This document shows, in pieces, positions 1 through 5,183 of a stretch of 5,183 bases of DNA. The stretch covers positions 1 through 5,183 of the forward strand of contig QOAX01000055.1 of NCBI GenBank assembly GCA_003972865.1, in the 5' to 3' direction. Within the stretch, counting starts at the first letter, position 1. Each line of letters begins with the position of its first letter. Both the position numbers and the translations under genes were made by a program. The notes under the pieces were generated by a model. The model had not been told where the DNA came from. It worked only from the letters and a program-made list of their open reading frames with translations, and made no database searches. The stretch is from Verrucomicrobiota bacterium (GTDB lineage Bacteria; Verrucomicrobiota; Verrucomicrobiia; Limisphaerales; UBA1096).

Positions 1-1
1 G

Positions 2-2143
2 GCATTCAAGACCGAGCCACACGGCGCCTACTTCAAGATGGTGGACGAGCACATCTTTCTTTTTGGGATGATGGCCAGCGCCATCAATTTCGGCCCGGAC
101 GGCTCCCTGTACGTGGCCAATTGGGATGGAAAGTGGCAACCCAACGAACGTGGCAGCATCTGGGTGGTTGACGACCCCGCGATTCGCGGATCGGAAAAGC
201 GGAAACAGGTTGCCGAACTGCTTCGCAGCAACTACGGCGGTCATTCTGATGCGTTCCTGATCGATCTGCTGGCTCACGAAGACCAGCGAATTCGGCTTGA
301 GGCACAATTCGAATTGGCCAAGCGCGACAAGTTTGGGGAACTGTTGAAGGTGGCAGCAAACCCGAATGCCAAGCAACTCGCCCGGGTGCATGCGTTATGG
401 GGGCTTGGCCAACTGGAAGATAATTCACAGCGCGATAAACGTCTGGCCAGGCGACTTCCGTTTACGGATTCTGATTTCGAGATTCGAGCGCAGGCAGCCA
501 AGCTGGCGGGAACAAGAAAGCTTAAATCCTGTGCCGCAAAATTGGTGGATCTTCTTCATGACGAAAATGCCCGGGTTCAATTTCATGCGGCAATGGCGCT
601 TGGCCAAGCGGGAGATTTCTCAACCGTTCCCAGCTTGATCGCGTTGCTCAAACGCAATGACGACAGGGACGCTTACCTTCGCCACGCAGCCATCATGGGG
701 CTGGCCGGGAGTGCCCGACCGGCTCAGTTGAGCGCACAACACAAACATAAGTCGGCTGCCGTGCGGGTTGCGACCGTCGCCACCCTGCGCCGATTGAAGC
801 ATCCGGGAGTGAAATTGTTTTTGGCAGACCCCAGTGAGTGGGTGTTGCGTGAGGTCATCAGCGCGATTCACGATGACGAGTCGATCCCGGAGGCACTCCC
901 TGCCGTGGCGGATTTATTGCCTGCAAACACAAGCCAGTCCGAGGCCATAACCCGGCGCTTGCTCAGCGCGAACCTCCGGGTTGGCCAAGCTGTAAACGCC
1001 GAGCGCCTCCTTGCTTATGCCTTGGATCAATCTAAACCAAGTGCCATGCGAGCCGAGGCGTTGCTTTGCCTGGGCGACTGGAATCACCGCCCCTTCGTGG
1101 ACCGGGTTGAGGGCCGGGTGCGTGAGCTTTCCAAGCGCGATGACACCTTGGCCAGAAAACTGATCTCGGCAAACCTCCAGGACCTTTTCGAGGCTTCCGA
1201 TTCTGAATTACTCGCCGAACTCATCCGGCTGTGTGAGAAACTTCAGATCAAACTCGGAGCCAACCCGTTGCTCGTGATCGCCAAGTCTGAGTCACAGGAT
1301 TTGAGCGCGCGGGTTCAGGCGATCCAATCTGTTCAGGCGAATAAAACACAAGACGCGTCCGATCAACTGGTCGCACTTTTAAAAAGCAAGCACCCGGAAA
1401 TCCAGGTCGCTGCGGTGGGTAAATTTGCAGAAATCGAACCAAAAACTTTCGCCGAACAAATGGAAACCAACTGGAGAACCTTGAGCCTTCCAGCCCAACA
1501 AACATTCCTGACTCAGTTGGGAGCCACGACAAGTGCCAGGGGGGATGAAATCCTGAGTGATGCCTTTGCCTCACTTCTAAGGGGAGAGCTTCCCAGAGCA
1601 CTCGAGCTTGATGCGGTTACTTCAGCCAAGGCACGACAAACCCCAAAACTGAAGCGACTTATCGCTCAATACGAATCAAGGCAGTCCGCCGAGGATCCCA
1701 TTGCCTCCTATCGATCAACATTGGCCGGCGGTCAACCGGCTAAAGGGAAACTGGTTTACGAAAACCATGTTGCTGCGCAATGCGTTCGGTGCCACAACGC
1801 CGGCGGTAAAGGCAAGCAGGTTGGGCCCGAATTGGGCGGAATCGGAAAACTCGTTAACAAGGATTATCTTCTCCGCTCCCTCATCGCTCCCAACGCGGAT
1901 ATCGCAGAAGGATTCGGGGTGACAGTCATCGAGTTGAGCAACGGTGAAGTCCTTGTCGGAAGCACCGGAAATCGAACAAAAAAAATACTGATCCTAATTC
2001 CGCCTCAAGGCAAAACAAGGGAGATCCCCGTTAACTCAATCAAGAAAATCACCGAATCCAAAACTTCAGTCATGCCTCCCGTGGGCGCCATTCTCACGAA
2101 GCACGAGCTTCGCGACTTGATGGCCTATCTCGAAACACTCTAG
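2..2143 (+). CDS. PVC-type dehydrogenase with HEAT repeats and C-terminal haem-binding (cytochrome c) domain, 5' partial
   Basis: The frame is open from the first full codon at 2, so the N-terminus is off the window; the ATG at 38 (residue 1 below) is internal. Residues 15-45 (FGPDGSLYVANWD, then GSIWVVDD) look like the last blade of a glucose/sorbosone dehydrogenase-like beta-propeller. Residues ~70-260 contain HEAT-like helical pairs (for example 166-191 and 197-224), with another near 443-466; the stretch between is helical but diverged. Residues ~562-701 match the Planctomycete/Verrucomicrobium putative haem-binding domain: covalent haem motif C582-V-R-C585-H586, then VGPELGGIG, and a late SVMPP whose M679 is the likely distal ligand. 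The family is thought to act outside the cytoplasm, oxidising sugars or related compounds and passing electrons to the haem; the substrate is unknown. No frameshift is seen. The stop is TAG at 2141-2143. No terminator follows immediately. The domain architecture is confident, the enzyme activity is inferred. Confidence 0.9.
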   Translation, partial: AFKTEPHGAYFKMVDEHIFLFGMMASAINFGPDGSLYVANWDGKWQPNERGSIWVVDDPAIRGSEKRKQVAELLRSNYGGHSDAFLIDLLAHEDQRIRLEAQFELAKRDKFGELLKVAANPNAKQLARVHALWGLGQLEDNSQRDKRLARRLPFTDSDFEIRAQAAKLAGTRKLKSCAAKLVDLLHDENARVQFHAAMALGQAGDFSTVPSLIALLKRNDDRDAYLRHAAIMGLAGSARPAQLSAQHKHKSAAVRVATVATLRRLKHPGVKLFLADPSEWVLREVISAIHDDESIPEALPAVADLLPANTSQSEAITRRLLSANLRVGQAVNAERLLAYALDQSKPSAMRAEALLCLGDWNHRPFVDRVEGRVRELSKRDDTLARKLISANLQDLFEASDSELLAELIRLCEKLQIKLGANPLLVIAKSESQDLSARVQAIQSVQANKTQDASDQLVALLKSKHPEIQVAAVGKFAEIEPKTFAEQMETNWRTLSLPAQQTFLTQLGATTSARGDEILSDAFASLLRGELPRALELDAVTSAKARQTPKLKRLIAQYESRQSAEDPIASYRSTLAGGQPAKGKLVYENHVAAQCVRCHNAGGKGKQVGPELGGIGKLVNKDYLLRSLIAPNADIAEGFGVTVIELSNGEVLVGSTGNRTKKILILIPPQGKTREIPVNSIKKITESKTSVMPPVGAILTKHELRDLMAYLETL
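1779..2140 (+). other. Haem-binding domain of the dehydrogenase (c-type CXXCH plus distal Met)
   Basis: The single CXXCH motif is encoded at 1781-1795 (C582, C585, H586). It is followed by G-G-K-G-K and VGPELGGIGK, then LLRSLIAPNADIAEGF, a strand-rich section ending at ~668, and SVMPPVGAILTKHELRDLMAYL. This order (CXXCH, GP-L, a 'P-x-x-x-I' helix, MP, and a final helix ending in AYL) is the signature of the Pirellula/Verrucomicrobium-type haem domain. M679 (codon 2072-2074) is the expected second axial ligand. Covalent haem attachment implies export across the cytoplasmic membrane; the signal peptide would lie upstream of this window. Confidence 0.88.
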
Positions 2144-2200
2144 GCCAACAACCAAGCCAAGCCATCCTCAAAAGCCGTGGATTGAGCCTTGAGCAAAGGT

Positions 2201-2232
2201 AAAAAAGGTGGCCCCGGGAGACCGGGACCACC
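2201..2232 (-). terminator. Intrinsic (Rho-independent) terminator for leftward transcription
   Basis: The arms at 2207-2217 and 2222-2232 form an 11-bp GC-rich stem closed by a 4-base loop (2218-2221). On the minus strand the stem is directly followed by six T residues (2206-2201), the classic intrinsic terminator layout. The only imperfect pair, 2212/2227, is a G-U wobble in leftward RNA but a C-A mismatch in rightward RNA, and no T-run follows on the plus strand, so the element reads leftward. It is the first convincing terminator downstream of ileS and lies about 390 nt after that gene's stop. It also sits 64 bases beyond the stop of the dehydrogenase, where it would stop antisense transcription from entering that gene. 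Confidence 0.85.
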
Positions 2233-2302
2233 AATGGATCGGCTGTCTTCTTACCGACTTGTTGAGTTACGCGTTGGGTAGGTTATCAGGCGCATCGCTT
2301 TT

Positions 2303-2316
2303 GCGGGTTAACCCGC
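2303..2316. repeat. 14-bp perfect palindrome
   Basis: GCGGGTTAACCCGC is perfectly self-complementary with no spacer. It could be a binding site for a dimeric regulator or simply part of the hairpin-rich spacer. With no loop it would form a poor RNA hairpin, which slightly favours a DNA-level role. No adjacent promoter was identified, so no function is assigned. Confidence 0.6.
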
Positions 2317-2353
2317 TGGCGCGCTCGGGACGCCCTAAACAACTTCGATCGCC

Positions 2354-2412
2354 ACCCAAACGACTTCAGTCGGCCCTCAAACTTGTTTGGGTAGGGAACA
2401 AGTTTGTTTATT
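2354..2412 (+). promoter_or_regulatory. Possible rightward attenuator-like structure (competing hairpins)
   Basis: CAAACTTGTT (2378-2387) pairs perfectly with AACAAGTTTG (2397-2406) around a 9-base loop and is followed by TTTATT, resembling a weak rightward terminator; only three of its ten pairs are G-C. GTTTGGGT (2385-2392) can instead pair with ACCCAAAC (2354-2361), enclosing a small CGACT/AGTCG hairpin (2361-2372). The two long pairings share 2385-2387 and cannot form together. This is seen in the sequence; any regulatory use is inference. It may serve as a weak terminator for the dehydrogenase about 235 nt after its stop, or lie in the leader of the small ORF, or be chance. Confidence 0.3.
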
Positions 2413-2468
2413 CAGTGCCATCGGGAGTGTCACTCTTGAATTCAGACTGTGCCGCCTCTCATGGTGCA

Positions 2469-2624
2469 ATGATATCCTCTTTGAGGATAGCTGCGAATGC
2501 AGAGGCATTTCAGCTTATGCTTGAAGCTGTCGAGGGGGATGATCAGGAGAAGGCAAAACGCGCCAATGCGAAGCTAATGGATTCCCAAGCTATTGTGGAA
2601 TCGTTACAAAAAGGCAGGAATTAG
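2469..2624 (+). CDS. Doubtful small protein, 51 aa, unknown function
   Basis: The frame encodes a short, charged, helix-prone polypeptide without cysteine or membrane segments; its second half is rich in Lys, Glu, Asp and Ala and could form one amphipathic helix. No family is recognised. The frame stays open upstream to a GTG at 2208, but that part starts inside the terminator hairpin and does not look protein-like. The ATG at 2469 has no Shine-Dalgarno sequence; a TTG at 2436 has GGGAG (2423-2427) eight bases upstream and would give 62 residues. Two hairpins (2473-2489, 2489-2515) sit in its first codons. The TAG stop at 2622-2624 overlaps the ileS stop tail to tail. It could be a real small gene, the remnant of a lost one, or chance. 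Confidence 0.28.
   Translation: MISSLRIAANAEAFQLMLEAVEGDDQEKAKRANAKLMDSQAIVESLQKGRN
2473..2515 (+). repeat. Two back-to-back stem-loops
   Basis: TATCCTC (2473-2479) pairs with GAGGATA (2483-2489) around TTT. Directly next to it, AGCTG (2489-2493) plus GAATGC (2495-2500) pair with GCATTT (2505-2510) plus CAGCT (2511-2515) around AGAG, with one bulged base at 2494. The 2495/2510 pair is a G-U wobble in rightward RNA but a C-A mismatch in leftward RNA, which mildly favours rightward RNA. CAGCTT (2511-2516) can alternatively pair with AAGCTG (2524-2529), opening the second stem. The role is unknown. Confidence 0.5.
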
Positions 2625-5183
2625 GCGGTGGCCTGATTCACGGCTTCGACGCAGCGGGTGCAGAGGGTGGCGTGATCGTCGTGCGAGCCGACGGTGGGTT
2701 CCCAGCGCCAGCAGCGTTCGCATTTTTCGCCCTCGGCATTGGCCACGCCGACCTGCAACTCATCGCCTTCGCCCGCCTCGAGCTTGAGTTGCGAGACGTT
2801 GATTAACTCGCGCAAATCTTTCCGGTGCGCTTGGCCAATCTCGAGTTCGCGGCCGCCGCCGGTGAGGGTCACGCAGGCCTCGAGACTCTTGCCGATCTGC
2901 TTGGCTTGGCGTGCTTCCTCGAGCTTCGGCAGGGTGCGTTTGCGGATGGCGAACATCGTCTCCCAGTTGGCGGCCTCGTCGTCGCTGATGCTGAACTCGA
3001 ACGGCTCCCAGTCGGCCAGGTGCACGCTGTCGGAGTCGAGGTTCGGGACGGCTTCCCACGCCTCGTCGGCGGTGAAGACGAGCATCGGCGAAAGCATCTT
3101 GGCGAAGCCCTGAACCAAGCGGTAAAGGGCGGTCTGCGTCGAGCGGCGACGCGGTGAGTTGGCCGGCGAAGTGTAGAGGCGATCTTTCACGGTGTCGTGG
3201 TAAATCGCTGAAAGTTCCACGGCGACGAACTGCGTGATGCGCTGGTAGGCGATGTGAAATTCGCATTTGTCGAACGCCGCGCGGACGTCGCTGTCGAGCT
3301 TCGCAAACGCGTCTAGTATCCAGCGGTCGAGCCCGGTCAACTCGTCGTCGGCGACGGTGTTTTGCGCGGGATCGAAATCGTACAGGTTGCTGAGTTGGTA
3401 GCGGAGGGCGTTGCGAATGCCGCGATACGCCTCGGCTACTTTTTTGACGCGCTCCTCGCTGATGATAATGTCGTTTCGGAAATCCTGTGACGCCACCCAC
3501 AACCGAACGATGTCCGCGCCATACTCGCCGACGTAGGCCTCGGCGGTTTGCGGCTTGGTGTAGCTGCCGGCCTGTTTACTCTTGGAAATTTTTTCGCGAT
3601 CGGCATCGACCATGAAGCCGTGCGTCAGCACGTTGCGATACGGCGCGACACCGTTGGCGGCCAGCGACAACAACAGCGACGACTGAAACCAGCCGCGGTG
3701 CTGGTCGCTGCCCTCGAGGTAGTAGTCGGCCTGCCACGCGTCCGGCGTTCCGGCCTCGGCGTTCGGCCGGCCAAGCTCGCTGCGCTGCATGAGCACGGCG
3801 CGCGACGACGAGCCGGAGTCGATCCACACGTCGAGCGTGTCGGTGGACTTGGCCACCGGCTCTGCGCCGTCCCAATCGTCCGGCTTCACCGCGGCCCACA
3901 GGTCGGCGAAGTCGCGCTCGAACCACACATTCGATCCGTGTTCCTGCACGAGATCGGCGGTTTTGCGGACGATCCGCGCGTCGAGGATCGGGTCGCCTTG
4001 GGCGTCGTAAAACGCCGGGATCGGCACGCCCCACGAGCGCTGGCGCGAGATACACCAGTCGGGCCGCGATTGCACCGCGCCCTCGATTCGGCTGCGGCCC
4101 CAGTCGGGAACCCAGTTGACACCATCGATGGCGGCCAGCGCTTTTTCGCGGAAACCGTCGTGGTCGATATTGACGAACCACTGGTCCATCGCGCGGAAAA
4201 TCACCGGCGTCTTGCTGCGCCAACAGTGCGGGTAGCTATGCTCGTAACGCTCCTCAAAGGCCAGTTTGTTGCCGGCCTTGAGCACCTCGATGACGGCGTC
4301 GTTGGCTTCGCATTTGCCGTTGCGCTCGAGGATTTGTTTGCCGACAAGCTTGTCGGAAATCTGCTGTTCCTCCGGCAGATCGGTCGTGCGGCTGAGGCGG
4401 CCGCCGTCGTCCACTGGCGAGTAAATCGGCAGGCCGTTCGCGCGGCCAAGATTGTAGTCGTCCTGGCCGTGCCCCGGGGCAACGTGCACCAGGCCGGTGC
4501 CGGCGCTGTCATCGACAAAGGTGTCGCCGGCGAACAGTTTGCCTGTGCGGTTGCAGAACGGATGGTGGTACTCCAGCCCGGCCATTTGGTCGCTCTGCAC
4601 GGTGCGCAGAATCTCAAAGTCGCCCGCCCAGCCGCACTTCTCGACGACGGTGTCGATCAACTGCACGCTGACGAGCAGCGCCTCCTCTCCGACGCGGATG
4701 AGTTGATAGTCGAACTTCGAATTGTAAGCCACCGCAAGGTTGGCCGGGAGCGTCCAAGGCGTGGTCGTCCAGATCAGCAGGTGCATGTCCGTCTCGCCGA
4801 CGATTGGAAATTTGACGTAGACACTCTGGCTGACGTGATCCTGATATTCGACCTCCGCCTCGGCCAGCGCCGTGCGGCACGGGATGCTCCAGTAAACCGG
4901 CTTTTTGCCGCGATAAACAAACCCCTTCTCGACCAACTCGGCGAACAACCGCAGCTCCTCTGCCTCGTACTCGGGGTGGAGCGTGAGGTACGGATTGTCC
5001 CACTCGCCGAGCACGCCGAGCCGCTTGAACTGCTCGCGTTGTTTGTCGACGAAGCCAAGCGCATACTCTTCGCAGGCTTTGCGAATCGTCGCCGGCGTGG
5101 CGTCGGTGTTGCCGTCCTTGCGCATCTGCTGCGTGACCTTGAACTCGATCGGCAATCCGTGGCAGTCCCAGCCCGGCACGTAC
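2621..5183 (-). CDS. ileS: Isoleucyl-tRNA synthetase, 5' partial
   Basis: This cytoplasmic class I synthetase charges tRNA-Ile with isoleucine using ATP and edits misactivated valine. Residue 1 below is the V codon at 5177-5179; the Tyr codon before it (5180-5182) completes YVPGWDCHGLPIE, so the true start lies off the right edge. About 90 residues with the HIGH motif are missing; 852 visible residues plus these fit the usual ~940. Visible in order: PGWDCHGLPIE (2-12); editing domain with WTTTPWTLPAN (137-147) and APGHGQDDY (234-242), whose aspartates at 240-241 match the editing site; PHCWR (317-321); WCISRQRSWGVPIP (375-388); DVWIDSGSS (450-458); YLEGSDQHRGWF (487-498); a KMSKS-loop variant KISKS (530-534); the anticodon-binding helical domain (~585-760); and a C-terminal zinc site C820-x2-C823 and C840-x2-C843. 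The zinc tail marks the bacterial type. The stop is TAA at 2621-2623. No lspA follows. Confidence 0.97.
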   Translation of the reverse strand, partial: YVPGWDCHGLPIEFKVTQQMRKDGNTDATPATIRKACEEYALGFVDKQREQFKRLGVLGEWDNPYLTLHPEYEAEELRLFAELVEKGFVYRGKKPVYWSIPCRTALAEAEVEYQDHVSQSVYVKFPIVGETDMHLLIWTTTPWTLPANLAVAYNSKFDYQLIRVGEEALLVSVQLIDTVVEKCGWAGDFEILRTVQSDQMAGLEYHHPFCNRTGKLFAGDTFVDDSAGTGLVHVAPGHGQDDYNLGRANGLPIYSPVDDGGRLSRTTDLPEEQQISDKLVGKQILERNGKCEANDAVIEVLKAGNKLAFEERYEHSYPHCWRSKTPVIFRAMDQWFVNIDHDGFREKALAAIDGVNWVPDWGRSRIEGAVQSRPDWCISRQRSWGVPIPAFYDAQGDPILDARIVRKTADLVQEHGSNVWFERDFADLWAAVKPDDWDGAEPVAKSTDTLDVWIDSGSSSRAVLMQRSELGRPNAEAGTPDAWQADYYLEGSDQHRGWFQSSLLLSLAANGVAPYRNVLTHGFMVDADREKISKSKQAGSYTKPQTAEAYVGEYGADIVRLWVASQDFRNDIIISEERVKKVAEAYRGIRNALRYQLSNLYDFDPAQNTVADDELTGLDRWILDAFAKLDSDVRAAFDKCEFHIAYQRITQFVAVELSAIYHDTVKDRLYTSPANSPRRRSTQTALYRLVQGFAKMLSPMLVFTADEAWEAVPNLDSDSVHLADWEPFEFSISDDEAANWETMFAIRKRTLPKLEEARQAKQIGKSLEACVTLTGGGRELEIGQAHRKDLRELINVSQLKLEAGEGDELQVGVANAEGEKCERCWRWEPTVGSHDDHATLCTRCVEAVNQATA

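Larger units (their letters stand above)
2144..2620. other. Convergent intergenic spacer rich in inverted repeats
   Basis: This spacer separates two genes that point toward each other. By eye it carries at least eight short perfect or near-perfect inverted repeats between 2207 and 2529: the terminator at 2207-2232, a 14-bp palindrome at 2303-2316, hairpins at 2361-2372, 2378-2406, 2425-2435, 2473-2489 and 2489-2515, and an alternative stem at 2511-2529. Positions 2144-2206 show nothing beyond tandem AAGCC units and weak CTCAA/TTGAG dyads. Positions 2233-2468 show no convincing coding signal on either strand. No tRNA, RNase P RNA, SRP RNA or tmRNA signature was recognised. The right end overlaps a doubtful small ORF described separately. 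Confidence 0.8.

Noticed and set aside
38..40. ATG at 38 as the true start of the dehydrogenase gene
   Set aside because: The frame is open upstream to the window edge (AFKTEPHGAYFK precedes it) and the protein begins in mid-propeller, so the gene starts outside the window.
84..428. Minus-strand 114-codon frame opposite the dehydrogenase gene
   Set aside because: It is antisense to a domain-supported coding frame and shows no recognisable motif.
2167..2193. CTCAA/TTGAG dyads as a terminator for the dehydrogenase gene
   Set aside because: The stem is only 5 bp with two alternative partners and has no T-run on the plus strand.
2342..2357. TTCGATC as a possible tRNA T-loop
   Set aside because: No flanking 5-bp T-stem, anticodon arm or acceptor stem could be found on either strand.
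2257..2395. Direct repeats ACTTGTT (2257, 2381) and TTGGGTAGG (2274, 2387)
   Set aside because: The two pairs are spaced differently (124 and 113 bases) and the copies are short and isolated, so chance is the simpler explanation.
2383..2412. TTGTTT and TTTATT as a rightward sigma-70 promoter for the small ORF
   Set aside because: Only 3/6 and 4/6 matches with an 18-base spacer, in an A/T-rich hairpin where such matches are expected by chance.
2208..2468. Upstream part of the long open frame starting at GTG 2208
   Set aside because: The start lies inside the terminator stem, no ribosome-binding site fits, and the translated part is rich in Arg, Ser and Leu with no domain-like pattern. Only the section after 2436/2469 has any protein-like character.
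2760..3500. Minus-strand 246-codon frame overlapping ileS in another frame
   Set aside because: It lies wholly within the well-supported ileS frame; its Arg/Pro-rich translation is typical of an out-of-frame reading of G+C-rich coding DNA. The same applies to the frames at 3576-4223, 4201-4617 and 4614-5003.
5177..5179. GTG at 5177-5179 as the ileS start
   Set aside because: It encodes the Val of the conserved YVPGWDCHGLP motif, which lies about 90 residues into complete IleRS proteins; the Tyr codon before it is also present.

Overview
The window holds two incomplete genes that point toward each other, with a 477-base spacer between them. It looks like a chromosomal piece from a bacterium of the PVC group (Planctomycetes/Verrucomicrobia). 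The main reason is the left gene: the end of a beta-propeller dehydrogenase, a HEAT-repeat solenoid and a C-terminal haem domain, an architecture amplified in Pirellula/Verrucomicrobium-type genomes. The exact lineage cannot be fixed from this sequence.

Layout. Positions 2-2143 (+) carry the C-terminal ~713 codons of the predicted membrane-bound or periplasmic dehydrogenase/cytochrome c protein; its start lies off the left edge. Positions 2144-2620 are mostly non-coding and unusually rich in inverted repeats. Their left part holds a strong intrinsic terminator (2201-2232) that reads leftward. Their right part holds a doubtful small ORF (2469-2624, +) whose stop codon overlaps the stop codon of the next gene. 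Positions 2621-5183 (-) carry isoleucyl-tRNA synthetase (ileS), complete at its C-terminus but cut off at the right edge after about the first 90 residues, so the HIGH motif is not visible.

The two large genes are functionally unrelated: one is an extracytoplasmic redox/catabolic protein, the other a housekeeping translation enzyme. Their meeting point is the interesting part. The best terminator for ileS lies about 390 nt beyond its stop codon, so the ileS message probably has a long 3' untranslated tail that runs antisense to the small ORF and through a cluster of hairpins. This tail, or a small RNA cut from or started within it, is the only candidate for something undescribed. No mobile element, CRISPR array, tRNA, rRNA, defence system or biosynthetic cluster was seen.
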